Shown: positions 18,015-26,221 of the stretch, one piece after another
Layout of the letters: each line of letters starts with the position of its first letter
Position numbering within the stretch: position 1 is the stretch's first letter
Assembly (NCBI GenBank): GCA_001897605.1
Contig: MKTL01000002.1
Coordinates: 206,683 to 270,682 of the forward strand
Reading direction: 5' to 3'
Source of the DNA: Clostridiales bacterium 38-18
Lineage (GTDB): Bacteria > Bacillota > Clostridia > Peptostreptococcales > Acidaminobacteraceae
Length of the DNA stretch: 64,000 bases
Program-made: the position numbers and the translations under genes
Notes under the pieces: generated by a model
Told to the model about the DNA's origin: nothing
What the model saw: the letters and a program-made list of their open reading frames with translations, nothing else
Databases searched by the model: none

Positions 18015-18347
18015 ATGTTTGTTAATGAATTAATAGGAAAATATGGATTTAAGCACCTATCAGGTGAGAATGTAGATAGAAAGATTGAGAACGCATACTC
18101 TTGTGACTTGCTAAGCTGGGTAATGGCAAAGGGAAAGCATGATACAGCGTGGATTACAGTTCAAACACATAATAATATCCTAGCAGTAGCTTCTTTGTTA
18201 GACTTCGCTTGTATTATAATTCCAGAAGGAATTAAAGTAGAACAAGAAATTCTAGATAAAGCGAATGAGCAAGAGGTCGTCATTCTTTCAACAGAGTTGG
18301 ATGCCTTTGAGATTTTTAAGATTTTATATGAAGCTGGAGTAAAATAG
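18015..18347 (+). CDS. DRTGG-domain protein (second)
   Basis: A 110-residue protein. It aligns by pattern with the first DRTGG protein: an AWITVQTHNNILAVASLLDF core (about 47-66), then ACIIIPEGI and a C-terminal VVILSTELDAFEIFKILYEAG. The start is ATG 18015 after GAGGGG; an in-frame TTG at 18000 would overlap that site. Its stop overlaps the GTG of the PHP gene by one base, so translation is probably coupled. Function unknown beyond membership of the module. Confidence 0.75.
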   Translation: MFVNELIGKYGFKHLSGENVDRKIENAYSCDLLSWVMAKGKHDTAWITVQTHNNILAVASLLDFACIIIPEGIKVEQEILDKANEQEVVILSTELDAFEIFKILYEAGVK

Positions 18348-19051
18348 TGAAACTTTACTATGATTTGCACATCCATTCATGTCTGTCACCTTGTGGGAGT
18401 GATGATATGACGCCCAATAATATTGTTGGAATGGCACACATAAAGGGGTTAGATATAATTGCTGTGACAGATCACAACGCTTGCGATAATCTAAAAGCGA
18501 TTGCACAGGTTGCTGAAGGCTTTGATATTCTTTTGGTGCCTGGGATGGAGATTCAAACAAGGGAAGAGGTTCATGTGCTTTGCTATTTCAGAGGCATAGC
18601 GGATTTGTTGGATTTTAATGATGCGATGGCAACTTTTAGAACGACAATTTTAAATAAGCCTAAGGTGTTTGGTCAACAGCAGATATTAAATGAGATGGAT
18701 GAACAAATTGGCGAAGAGCCAAGAGCCCTAATGATGTCCGTAGATTTGTCAATTGAGGCAGTAGTGGCGCTAACGCAAAAATACGATGGTTGTGTTGTGC
18801 CTGCACATATTAACAAGGCTTCAAACAGCATTCTTGTCAACTTAGGATTTATACCTGAGGCGCTGGGATTTAAAACGGTTGAGGTCCATGAGAACAGTCC
18901 AATAGCCGTTGGGTTAACAAAAGACTATCAGGTTATTTATAATTCTGACGCGCATTATTTAGATCAAATTAGTGAACCAATCCATTTTATGGACTTAAAA
19001 GAAAGAAGTTGTTCAGCAGTAATTGATTATTTATTGGGGAAGGTATTATGA
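18347..19051 (+). CDS. PHP-domain phosphoesterase-like protein
   Basis: A 234-residue metal-dependent phosphoesterase of the PHP superfamily. Metal-site motifs: DLHIHSCLSPCGSDD (residues 5-19), AVTDHN (about 40-45), PGMEIQTREEVHVL, PAHINK and YNSDAHY. A GTG start overlaps the preceding stop by one base. The substrate is unknown; the family includes nucleotide phosphoesterases. An overlap of four bases (ATGA) couples it to the next ATPase gene. Homologues next to hydrogenase genes suggest a role in that system, but this is inference. Confidence 0.8.
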   Translation: MKLYYDLHIHSCLSPCGSDDMTPNNIVGMAHIKGLDIIAVTDHNACDNLKAIAQVAEGFDILLVPGMEIQTREEVHVLCYFRGIADLLDFNDAMATFRTTILNKPKVFGQQQILNEMDEQIGEEPRALMMSVDLSIEAVVALTQKYDGCVVPAHINKASNSILVNLGFIPEALGFKTVEVHENSPIAVGLTKDYQVIYNSDAHYLDQISEPIHFMDLKERSCSAVIDYLLGKVL

Positions 19052-19596
19052 GGGAGCTTTCTTTACACATTTTGGATATTGCACAGAATTCAATTTCAGC
19101 TAAAGCAGAGTGTTTAAGAATCGTCGTGATTGAAGATATGGCTACAGATCGATTGACGATTAAAATTAAGGACGATGGTATTGGTATGGATTCTGAGACG
19201 GTTAGAAGGGTTATTGATCCATTTTACACCACTAGAACGACTCGAAAGGTTGGCTTGGGGATTCCACTTTTTAAATCTTCTGCAGAGCAATGCGGTGGTT
19301 ATTTTGAAATTAAATCACAATTAGGCGCAGGCACTGAGATAACAGCCGTTTTCAAGCATAGTCATATAGATAGGGTACCGTTAGGGGATATGCCACAAAC
19401 CCTAGTGACCATAATAAATGCGTGCGAGTCAATGGATATGATCTATACACACACGGTAAATAATGAAACATTTACACTTAATACCAAGGAAATTAGAAAG
19501 CTATTGGATGGCGTTCCGATAAACAATCTTGACGTCATCACCTGGCTAAGAGAGTATATAACTGAAGGGCTTCAAGAAATAAAGGGTGTGCAATAG
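19048..19596 (+). CDS. GHKL ATPase, histidine-kinase-like without sensor or His box
   Basis: A 182-residue protein consisting of a histidine-kinase-type ATP-binding domain: N-box LDIAQNSISAKA (residues 8-19), G1 KDDGIGMD (about 47-54), F-box PFYTTRTTRKVGLG and G2 GLGIPLFK. There is no transmembrane region, HisKA domain or response regulator, so it is not an ordinary two-component kinase. A C-terminal extension (about 120-182) has no known fold that I recognise. ATG overlaps the PHP stop (ATGA). Last gene of the module; a hairpin spans its stop codon. Confidence 0.8.
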   Translation: MRELSLHILDIAQNSISAKAECLRIVVIEDMATDRLTIKIKDDGIGMDSETVRRVIDPFYTTRTTRKVGLGIPLFKSSAEQCGGYFEIKSQLGAGTEITAVFKHSHIDRVPLGDMPQTLVTIINACESMDMIYTHTVNNETFTLNTKEIRKLLDGVPINNLDVITWLREYITEGLQEIKGVQ

Positions 19597-19610
19597 TACA
19601 CCCTCTTTAC
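19583..19610 (+). terminator. Terminator of the sensor module
   Basis: AGGGTGT (19583-19589) / ACACCCT (19598-19604) stem with an inner G-U pair, overlapping the stop codon at 19594-19596, followed by CTTTACATTTTG. Confidence 0.6.
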
Positions 19611-19665
19611 ATTTTGTTTTCAAATGTGATATGGTTAATTAATAAAGATGATATGAGGTGCCGCT

Positions 19666-19836
19666 TTGAACCTTAAAAAAATGGGTATAAAGGTATTACT
19701 ATTTACAATACTATTAATTGTTATAACTAAAAATGTTGATATGGACCCGTATCTTCGAACTGCATTAAGTGTGTTTGGAATTGGTTCTGGTTTAATGCTG
19801 ATGTTTTTAGACAGCTATCGTCATTATGGTGACTAA
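19666..19836 (+). CDS. Small two-helix membrane protein before the sortase
   Basis: A 56-residue frame starting at TTG 19666, which lies five bases after GAGGTG (19656-19661). It encodes two hydrophobic segments, IKVLLFTILLIVI and LSVFGIGSGLMLMFL, separated by KNVDMDPYLRT, and ends SYRHYGD. It is 18 bases before the sortase start and probably co-transcribed. Family unknown. An internal ATG at 19681 has no ribosome site. Confidence 0.55.
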   Translation: MNLKKMGIKVLLFTILLIVITKNVDMDPYLRTALSVFGIGSGLMLMFLDSYRHYGD

Positions 19837-19854
19837 TTTTGAAAGAGGCAGATT

Positions 19855-20568
19855 ATGATAAGTTGGAAAAAATGGCTATCCACAGGATTAATTATTGCAG
19901 GCTTAGGGATTGCTGCTTTCCCAATTGCTGATAAATTATATGCTGATTATTGGCAAAACAAATTACTTGAGGCATATGACAGTCAATTGACATTAAATGA
20001 AGAAGCGGATCAACAGGCTGAGGCGGATTATCTTGCACTACAGGCAATATATGAAGCAAGTGATGCAGGTGAAGCGAATTCAGAAGATATTACCTCTGAG
20101 CTGTCCACAGAGGTTGTCGATACAACTGAAGCTACAACGGCTACAACTACAGAAAAATCCAAAGCCGTTGACAAGAGTGTAATAGGGAAAATTAAGATTT
20201 CTAAAATTGATTTAATTATGCCGATTTTAATGGGTGCAACAGAAAAAAATTTAAACAGAGGTGCTGCTGTAATTGCGGGTACATCAAACTTTGGAGAAAT
20301 AGGGAATGTTGGTGTTGCAGGCCATCGTGGTAGATCATACGGTTTGTTCTTTAATCGTCTTAATGAGATCGGTAAAGGGGATATTATAGAGATTACTACA
20401 GATAACAAGGTTTATAAATACACCGTATATGAGACGCTTATTGTTGAACCGACCGATATATCTGTCTTATATAAAAATAAAGAAGATAAAATTTTAACCT
20501 TAGTTACATGTGATCCAGTAAAAAACCCAACACATCGTTTAATTATTCACGCTTTACAAAATCCATAA
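19855..20568 (+). CDS. Sortase, class D type
   Basis: A 237-residue membrane-anchored transpeptidase. An N-terminal hydrophobic anchor (residues 8-24) is followed by an acidic Thr/Glu/Ala-rich linker (about 45-105) and the sortase barrel. The catalytic triad is His157 (VAGHRGR), Cys219 (LVTCDP) and Arg228 (THRLIIHA), all present. Start at 19855 follows AGAGGC. Sortases join surface proteins to the wall after cutting an LPxT-like signal; no substrate with such a signal was found in this window. The next gene is a secreted transglutaminase-like protein under c-di-GMP riboswitches. Confidence 0.88.
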   Translation: MISWKKWLSTGLIIAGLGIAAFPIADKLYADYWQNKLLEAYDSQLTLNEEADQQAEADYLALQAIYEASDAGEANSEDITSELSTEVVDTTEATTATTTEKSKAVDKSVIGKIKISKIDLIMPILMGATEKNLNRGAAVIAGTSNFGEIGNVGVAGHRGRSYGLFFNRLNEIGKGDIIEITTDNKVYKYTVYETLIVEPTDISVLYKNKEDKILTLVTCDPVKNPTHRLIIHALQNP

Positions 20569-20589
20569 AAAGTCGTAATGTTTTTGTAA

Positions 20590-20617
20590 TTGTACAAATT
20601 TTGAAGTGTGGTATACT
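20590..20617 (+). promoter_or_regulatory. Promoter of the c-di-GMP-controlled transcript
   Basis: TTGTAC (20590-20595), 16-base spacer, TATACT (20612-20617). Transcription would begin near 20624, about 28 bases before the first aptamer. Confidence 0.65.
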
Positions 20618-20651
20618 ATTAGCATAGAAGTTTATATTCTGTGAAGAGATG

Positions 20652-20746
20652 TCTTTTCACGACAAAGGCAAACCATTGGAAACGATGGGACGCAAAACTA
20701 TAGGGCCTTTCCGAAAGGAGTGGCAGCCAGTCGCCGAATGAGGAGA
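20652..20746 (+). ncRNA. c-di-GMP-I (GEMM) riboswitch, aptamer 1
   Basis: Contains the GEMM core GGCAAACC, a GAAA tetraloop hairpin (CCATTG-GAAA-CGATGG), GGGACGCAAA, GGGCC and CCGA in the right order. Outer stem TCTTTTCA (20652-20659) pairs with TGAGGAGA (20739-20746) using two G-U pairs. The G that contacts the ligand in GEMM-I (first G of GGCAAACC) is kept, favouring c-di-GMP over cGAMP. No terminator follows before aptamer 2. Confidence 0.92.
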
Positions 20747-20784
20747 TTTTCTATTTTTTGAAAATTTCATTACGTGAAACGAAC

Positions 20785-20878
20785 CTCTCACCGATAACGG
20801 CAAACCATTGGAAACGATGGGACGCAAAGCTATAGGGCCTTTCTGCAAGGAATGGCAGCCTAGCCACCGAAGGGAGAG
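20785..20878 (+). ncRNA. c-di-GMP-I (GEMM) riboswitch, aptamer 2
   Basis: Same core as aptamer 1 (GGCAAACC, GAAA tetraloop, GGGACGCAAA, GGGCC, CCGA), 39 bases after it. Its outer stem can form between CTCTC (20785-20789) and GAGAG (20874-20878), and that 3' strand is part of the ribosome binding site of the gene at 20883. Ligand binding could therefore hide the site and repress translation; this is inferred. Confidence 0.92.
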
Positions 20879-20882
20879 AAAC

Positions 20883-21674
20883 ATGAAAAAAATATTGAGT
20901 TTATTAGTGATGTCATTTGTTTTATTGAGTGCATCATTTAGCAGCTTTGGTGCTACCCAGACCATTCAAGCAGATCTTGATGTAGGAATTGTCAACGTCG
21001 AATACAGCACTTTAAGTACAAGTAAGGTATTGTTATTAGTAGAAAAAGACGGTGAAAGATACTCTTATCCGATAGTGGATACAGATGTGAATCAATTTCC
21101 ATTACAACTTGGAAATGGCACCTATACAGTTAGATTGATGCAGAATACAACTGGGAATAGCTACAAGGAGCTTACAAAAACCTCAGTCACTTTGAATTTA
21201 TCCAACTCTAATATTGTGTATCTAAATTCTATTCAAGAAATTGAGTGGAATGAAGATACGCTTGCAGTTCAAAAAGCTGCTGAGCTCACAAAAAACTTAA
21301 CCTCAGATGAAGCAAAAGTAAAAGCGATCTATAACTACATTACTAAAAATTATAAATACGATTACAACAAAGCTAAAACCGTAACTAGTGGGTACTTTCC
21401 GAATGTAGACAGCACCTATACTACTAAATTTGGTATTTGCTATGACTACTCAGCATTATTTGCAGCTATGACTAGAAGTGTTGGTATTCCAACCAAGCTT
21501 ATAAAGGGATATTCTACAAATACTGGCGATATCTATCACGCTTGGAATGAAGTTTTTATCAATGGTACATGGAAAACAGTAGACACAACCGTTGATGCAT
21601 CATATGTACAAGCTAACAAGACCATTTCAATGTACAAATTGGCTAAAGATTATAGTGTTTCAAAAGTTTATTAA
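20883..21674 (+). CDS. Secreted transglutaminase-like protein
   Basis: A 263-residue exported protein with a signal peptide (MKKILSLLVMSFVLLSASF, cleavage near SFGA). Residues 30-120 form an unassigned beta-rich domain; residues about 140-245 are a transglutaminase-like cysteine protease fold with the triad Cys186 (FGICYDYS), His219 (YHAWNE) and Asp234 (TVDTT). The start is ATG 20883; an in-frame upstream ATG lies inside the riboswitch. It carries no LPxTG-type motif. It may cross-link or cut cell-surface or external proteins. Expression is under tandem c-di-GMP riboswitches, linking it to motile/sessile switching. Ends at a strong terminator. Confidence 0.88.
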   Translation: MKKILSLLVMSFVLLSASFSSFGATQTIQADLDVGIVNVEYSTLSTSKVLLLVEKDGERYSYPIVDTDVNQFPLQLGNGTYTVRLMQNTTGNSYKELTKTSVTLNLSNSNIVYLNSIQEIEWNEDTLAVQKAAELTKNLTSDEAKVKAIYNYITKNYKYDYNKAKTVTSGYFPNVDSTYTTKFGICYDYSALFAAMTRSVGIPTKLIKGYSTNTGDIYHAWNEVFINGTWKTVDTTVDASYVQANKTISMYKLAKDYSVSKVY

Positions 21675-21683
21675 GCCTTCTTC

Positions 21684-21717
21684 ACTGTTCTGTAGGCAAC
21701 TACAGAGCAGTTTTTTA
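21684..21717 (+). terminator. Terminator after the transglutaminase gene
   Basis: A 12-bp stem, ACTGTTCTGTAG (21684-21695) and CTACAGAGCAGT (21700-21711), with a GCAA loop and a T-run. Confidence 0.9.
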
Positions 21718-21815
21718 TTTTTTTGACTTTTTTACAAATAATGATATCTTTTACTAGAAAAATAAGATATTATTATAAGGTTGAATATTACGCTTTATTA
21801 GTTTAGGAGATATAA

Positions 21816-23663
21816 ATGTTAAAAAACAAAGGCATCATCAATATTGCGGTTATCGCTCACGTTGATGCAGGAAAGTCGACTTTAGTTGACGCATTTTTAA
21901 ATCAAAGTAATGTTTTTAGAGCAAATGAGTTCGTGCCAGAATGTGTTATGGACAGTAATGATTTGGAAAGAGAAAGAGGCATCACCATTTACTCAAAAAA
22001 CTGTTCTATTATGTACAATGATTACAAGATTAATATCGTAGATACACCGGGCCATGCTGACTTCTCATCGGAAGTAGAGAGAATAATGAAGACGGTTGAT
22101 ACTGTAATTTTGCTAGTAGACTCTAGTGAAGGTCCAATGCCTCAAACTAGATTTGTATTAAAAAAATCTCTTGAAAGAGGTTTAAGACCAATTTTATTTA
22201 TAAACAAAATAGATAAAAAAGATCAAAGAGCAGAGGAAGTTGTTGACTTAACCTTCGATTTGTTTGTAGAGCTAAATGCTGACGATCATCAGCTTGAGTT
22301 TCCAATCGTTTATGGTATAGCGAAGGAAGGGATTGCTAAATTAAGTATGGAAGATGAAAGTACTGACTTATCGCCTTTGTTTGAAACTATTTTAAATCAC
22401 GTTGAACCATATCGCGACAGCTCTGATGAAGCGCTACAGCTTCAAATTTCTTCACTCGATTATGATGAATACGTAGGTAGACTAGGCATCGGTAGACTAC
22501 TTAGAGGTACAATCAAGCAAGGCGATCAAGTGGTAATTAGTAAAAGAGATAACACACAGCAACGCGCGAAGGTTTCAAAGCTATATGTTTATCAGGGGCT
22601 ATCAAAGGTAGAAGTAACAGAAGCCTATGCTGGCGATATGGTCGTTATTGCTGGTATACAAGATATTTCTATTGGTGAAACTATTTGTGATCCTGAAAGA
22701 GTCGAAGCGCTTCCTATGATTGAAATTGAAGAGCCAACGCTTTCAATGAACTTTTTAATTAATGATTCGCCATTTTGTGGTAGAAGCGGAAAGTTTGTAA
22801 CGAACCGACACTTAAAAAGCAGGCTGGATAAAGAGTTAGAGGTTAATGTTGGCTTAAGGGTAGATGCGCTAGATTCAGTTCAAGATGGCTATCGGGTATC
22901 TGGTCGTGGCGAGCTTCACTTATCGATTCTTTTAGAAAACATGAGACGTGAAGGCTATGAAGTTGCAGTTTCAAAGCCACAGGTTCTAATGAAAATGATC
23001 GATGGTCAAAAATACGAACCGATTGAGCGTGTTATCGCTATTGTTCCAGATGAGTATTCAGGAGCAGTTATATCTGAGCTTAGCTTAAGAAAAGGCTTAC
23101 TTGATGGTATGCAATCTGAGGATGGATTTACTAGATCAGAATTTTTAGTGCCAACACGTGGTTTGCTTGGTTATAGAAGCGAGTTTATTAACGTGACTAG
23201 AGGCGAAGGGGTCTTACTTAGATCATTCTTTGAATTCCAGCCATATAGAGGTGAAATTCCAAAGAGAAGTAATGGTGTTTTGATCTCTCAACAAGGTGGC
23301 GTAGCAATGGCATATTCTTTATTTAACTTGTCAGATCGTGCAACGATGATGATCGATGCGGGAACTGAAGTTTACGAAGGAATGATCATTGGTATCAATT
23401 CAAGAAAAGAAGATATGGTAGTTAACCCAACGAAGAATAAGAAATTAACCAATACAAGAGCTTCTGGTTCTGATGATGCAATCAAGCTTTTACCACCGAA
23501 AGTGTTTAATATGGAAGAAGCACTTACTTTCATAGAAGATGATGAATTGCTTGAGATCACACCAGATTCATTGAGAATGAGAAAAAGAATTCTCAATGAA
23601 ACCGATCGTGTAAGATATAGAAATAAAATGAATAAAGAGCTTGAGGCTCAAGAAGTCGTATAA
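21816..23663 (+). CDS. typA: Ribosome-associated GTPase TypA/BipA
   Basis: A 615-residue translational GTPase related to EF-G. G1 AHVDAGKST (residues 14-22), switch region with RERGITI, G3 DTPGHADF, G4 NKID (about 128-131). The EF-G-like domains II, III and V follow, with RGELHLSI and the TypA-specific C-terminal domain. Length and architecture are typical. It assists ribosome assembly, mainly in cold or stress. Start at 21816 follows TAGGAG. Monocistronic, with a strong terminator after it. Confidence 0.96.
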   Translation: MLKNKGIINIAVIAHVDAGKSTLVDAFLNQSNVFRANEFVPECVMDSNDLERERGITIYSKNCSIMYNDYKINIVDTPGHADFSSEVERIMKTVDTVILLVDSSEGPMPQTRFVLKKSLERGLRPILFINKIDKKDQRAEEVVDLTFDLFVELNADDHQLEFPIVYGIAKEGIAKLSMEDESTDLSPLFETILNHVEPYRDSSDEALQLQISSLDYDEYVGRLGIGRLLRGTIKQGDQVVISKRDNTQQRAKVSKLYVYQGLSKVEVTEAYAGDMVVIAGIQDISIGETICDPERVEALPMIEIEEPTLSMNFLINDSPFCGRSGKFVTNRHLKSRLDKELEVNVGLRVDALDSVQDGYRVSGRGELHLSILLENMRREGYEVAVSKPQVLMKMIDGQKYEPIERVIAIVPDEYSGAVISELSLRKGLLDGMQSEDGFTRSEFLVPTRGLLGYRSEFINVTRGEGVLLRSFFEFQPYRGEIPKRSNGVLISQQGGVAMAYSLFNLSDRATMMIDAGTEVYEGMIIGINSRKEDMVVNPTKNKKLTNTRASGSDDAIKLLPPKVFNMEEALTFIEDDELLEITPDSLRMRKRILNETDRVRYRNKMNKELEAQEVV

Positions 23664-23668
23664 TAGTC

Positions 23669-23702
23669 AAATCCCTGTTCAAAATGAACAGGGATTTTTT
23701 TC
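23669..23702 (+). terminator. Terminator after typA
   Basis: A 13-bp perfect stem AAATCCCTGTTCA (23669-23681) / TGAACAGGGATTT (23685-23697), AAA loop and long T-run. Confidence 0.93.
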
Positions 23703-23810
23703 TATTTAAAGTAATGACCTAAACATAAATGCCCCTATTTGAGGGGATAGAGTGAGTGAGACGTAGAAAAGGAGGAAGTATAAGAGTCTTTTAAAACAAT
23801 ATGGTAATAA

Positions 23811-23839
23811 TTGACATTTCCGAAAATGACGTGTAAGAT
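23811..23839 (+). promoter_or_regulatory. Promoter of the TadE-like operon
   Basis: TTGACA (23811-23816), 17-base spacer, TAAGAT (23834-23839). The predicted start near 23846 makes the ATG at 23848 an unlikely start codon and supports ATG 23881. The remaining sequence from 23703 to 23810 holds a small CCCC/GGGG hairpin and a stray GGAGG without a start codon. Confidence 0.65.
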
Positions 23840-23880
23840 ATTACTAAATGAAATGTAAAAAAATGGTATTTGGAGGCAAA

Positions 23881-24273
23881 ATGGTATCTCTTGAACTCGT
23901 GATTATAATTCCTCTCATTCTTATGATCATACTTGCTGGTATGATTCTTGTATTTTACGTACAGGCGATAGGCATCGAAATGATATTTCAATCTAGGATT
24001 TTTTTAGAAAGCACGGCAACACATGCAAGCATGAATGACTATGAATTTCAAAATTCGAACTTCATCTCTACACATGAGATGGGCGTTGCGAAGATAAGTG
24101 TATCTATGACAGCGCTTGAGCAGGATAACCCTTATGATTTTCCTGGACTTAAAGACAGCTTTACTATTAAACACCGTTTTTCGTACATCAAATATAACAG
24201 AGCGATCATTGCAACCTTAAATGAAGCTTCAAAGGTATTTGGAGGAGGTTGGCAAACTCATGAAGCAGAGTAA
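23881..24273 (+). CDS. TadE-like pseudopilin-type protein (first)
   Basis: A 130-residue protein with an N-terminal TadE-like segment: MVSLELVIIIPLILMIILAG, where the Glu five residues in resembles the prepilin processing signature (xxxVxxE then hydrophobic). The remainder is a small extracellular domain. I take ATG 23881, five bases after GGAGG and within the predicted transcript; an upstream ATG at 23848 would add a basic leader (MKCKKMVFGGK) typical of prepilins, so the start is uncertain. It overlaps the next gene by 14 bases. No Tad ATPase, prepilin peptidase or secretin is encoded in the window. Confidence 0.65.
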   Translation: MVSLELVIIIPLILMIILAGMILVFYVQAIGIEMIFQSRIFLESTATHASMNDYEFQNSNFISTHEMGVAKISVSMTALEQDNPYDFPGLKDSFTIKHRFSYIKYNRAIIATLNEASKVFGGGWQTHEAE

Positions 24274-26212
24274 ATTGCTCAATGGCTTAAATGCTCAGAC
24301 AGGTGCGATTTCAATATTCGTGGTAATAATAATACCAGTTGTTATTATTGGCAGTTTCCTGATTTATCAACTTGTTGAGAGCTATAAAAGCGAAAACGAT
24401 ATGCAGAAAATTGCACATGCAACAAGTGATGCGATAATCTCCAGATACAGTGGCATAATGATGTCGCGTTTTGGTATGTTAGCCACTCCAATTGATCAAC
24501 CGATTGAAAAGTTAGTGCAAAAATATGCGTCGCTTAATGGTATAACAGATTCAGCTCATCAACCAGATGTATTAATTACATATGAACAGATTTCTAATCC
24601 TGAGAATTTTAGCAATGCGTTAAAACAAGCTGCTTTGAGCTCGAAATGTGTTTCTCTAGTAGCCTATGGCACCTCACTTCTTGAGCAAAATAAAAACTAT
24701 GCAAGGTTTCAATCTAAAATAAATGCGCTTCAATATTATGAAAAGAAAGCATTTGATTGGCTAGATTTTGAAGGGGTAGAGGACGATATGAAAAAGGTAA
24801 ATACCTTTGGCTCTTTGTCTGAGATGAAAAACGACATTAATGAACTAATGAATAAAATTCAGTCGATTGAGGAACTGTTCGAGGTTGACTACCAAGACCT
24901 TCAAAATAATCTATATGAATTTCAATTGAAAGAAAATGATTTAGATACAAAAGCGATTTTTACAAATCTTGAAGAAAACTATCAATCTGGTAAAGCAGAT
25001 TTTTTTAGTAAAATAGACCAGCTTACTATAATTCTCAACAGGGTATCGCAGGATATTTCAACTTTATCTGAGGTAGAAACCAGTATAAGTGATAATCTTA
25101 ACCGTATTGAAGCCTTGGGAATGGAAATTGAAGCTTTAAACGAATCGATTGCGCAAATTGAAAATAATGAATACCAAATAGACCCTTTAGAAAGTAATAA
25201 AAATGAAAGTCAAATCAGTCTTACTCTTGAAAAAATCGACCAAATGAATGTGAAATTGAGTTCCCTACTGAACCAAAATACGGATCTATATAAAATGAGT
25301 GAGGAGATAAGACAAAAAATTCAAACTGAGCTGAATCAGTTTGTAGTCAATCAACAAAAGTCGCTGTATTTGAAAATATTAGATGCACTTGCGACTCTAA
25401 ACAGTTTGTTTGAAAATTTTGTAATTGAGGACAAGACTATAGCGCTTAAAGACACTGCAGATTATAGAAATAGTACGGGTGTAATTCAATATGATTTAAC
25501 GACTAGAATACTGGTTTCTGAATATTTGCTTTCCATTTTCAATAGCTATGATCAGAACTGTCCTAGAAAAATTCCCTATGGCGAGCGATTAAGTGAAGCG
25601 CGTTTGATTAAAGGTGAGATTGAATTTATTCTGACTGGAATTGAAAATCAAAGACAGAGTATGACTGAAATTAAAATGAAAGTTCTTGGAATTAGAGTGC
25701 CTTTCAATTTGATATCACTTATTCAGTCAAAATCTCAAATGAACCAAATAAATCTAATTACTGCTGCAGTCCCTCAGCCGTGGCGCATTTTTGCCTACAC
25801 GGGTGCAATCGCCATGTGGACTACGGCTGAATCATATATAGATGTTAATGAACTTTTAAAAGGGAACGCCATTCCTATAATAAAAAGAAGTGAAGAATGG
25901 TATACGAGTTTAGAGGGGATATTGTCTCAAAACCGTTTGGTAGACCACGTAGAGTCACCCACTGATCATAATCAAACGCAGTTTGGCATATATTATATGG
26001 ATTACTTGCGATTGCTATTATATATGCAGGACGATAACAAAACGGTCAAACGAACCATGTCCTTATTTGCACATGAGCTCTCAACTCTAGAACGTGAAAG
26101 CGGGTTGGACGATTTCGCAATTGGGCACGAGTTAAAAATCGTTTGGGAGGATTTAAGTGGATTTCATTATCAAACGAGACAATATTTGTTAGTCAATCAA
26201 CTAGCGGAATAA
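24260..26212 (+). CDS. Membrane-anchored coiled-coil protein, DUF5702-like, in TadE context
   Basis: A 650-residue protein. An N-terminal TadG/TadE-like anchor (AQTGAISIFVVIIIPVVIIG, about residues 10-32) is followed by a large extracellular part with long coiled coils (about 170-400; repeated Glu/Leu/Asn heptads). The C-terminal part has the pattern YYMDYLRLLLYMQ and other features that I associate with DUF5702 proteins of Clostridia. The start at ATG 24260 follows GGAGGAGG by 11 bases. It lies between two TadE-like genes, so a pilus-like or surface assembly is plausible. Function unknown. Confidence 0.6.
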   Translation: MKQSKLLNGLNAQTGAISIFVVIIIPVVIIGSFLIYQLVESYKSENDMQKIAHATSDAIISRYSGIMMSRFGMLATPIDQPIEKLVQKYASLNGITDSAHQPDVLITYEQISNPENFSNALKQAALSSKCVSLVAYGTSLLEQNKNYARFQSKINALQYYEKKAFDWLDFEGVEDDMKKVNTFGSLSEMKNDINELMNKIQSIEELFEVDYQDLQNNLYEFQLKENDLDTKAIFTNLEENYQSGKADFFSKIDQLTIILNRVSQDISTLSEVETSISDNLNRIEALGMEIEALNESIAQIENNEYQIDPLESNKNESQISLTLEKIDQMNVKLSSLLNQNTDLYKMSEEIRQKIQTELNQFVVNQQKSLYLKILDALATLNSLFENFVIEDKTIALKDTADYRNSTGVIQYDLTTRILVSEYLLSIFNSYDQNCPRKIPYGERLSEARLIKGEIEFILTGIENQRQSMTEIKMKVLGIRVPFNLISLIQSKSQMNQINLITAAVPQPWRIFAYTGAIAMWTTAESYIDVNELLKGNAIPIIKRSEEWYTSLEGILSQNRLVDHVESPTDHNQTQFGIYYMDYLRLLLYMQDDNKTVKRTMSLFAHELSTLERESGLDDFAIGHELKIVWEDLSGFHYQTRQYLLVNQLAE

Positions 26213-26221
26213 GAGGTGTTC

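Noticed and set aside
20060..20165. Thr/Glu-rich stretch of the sortase as a separate repeat or recombination element
   Set aside because: It is an in-frame linker between anchor and catalytic domain; no exact repeat unit.
20657..20965. Minus-strand open frame over the riboswitches
   Set aside because: It lies on the complement of two structured aptamers; its repeat-like peptide is produced by the aptamer duplication.
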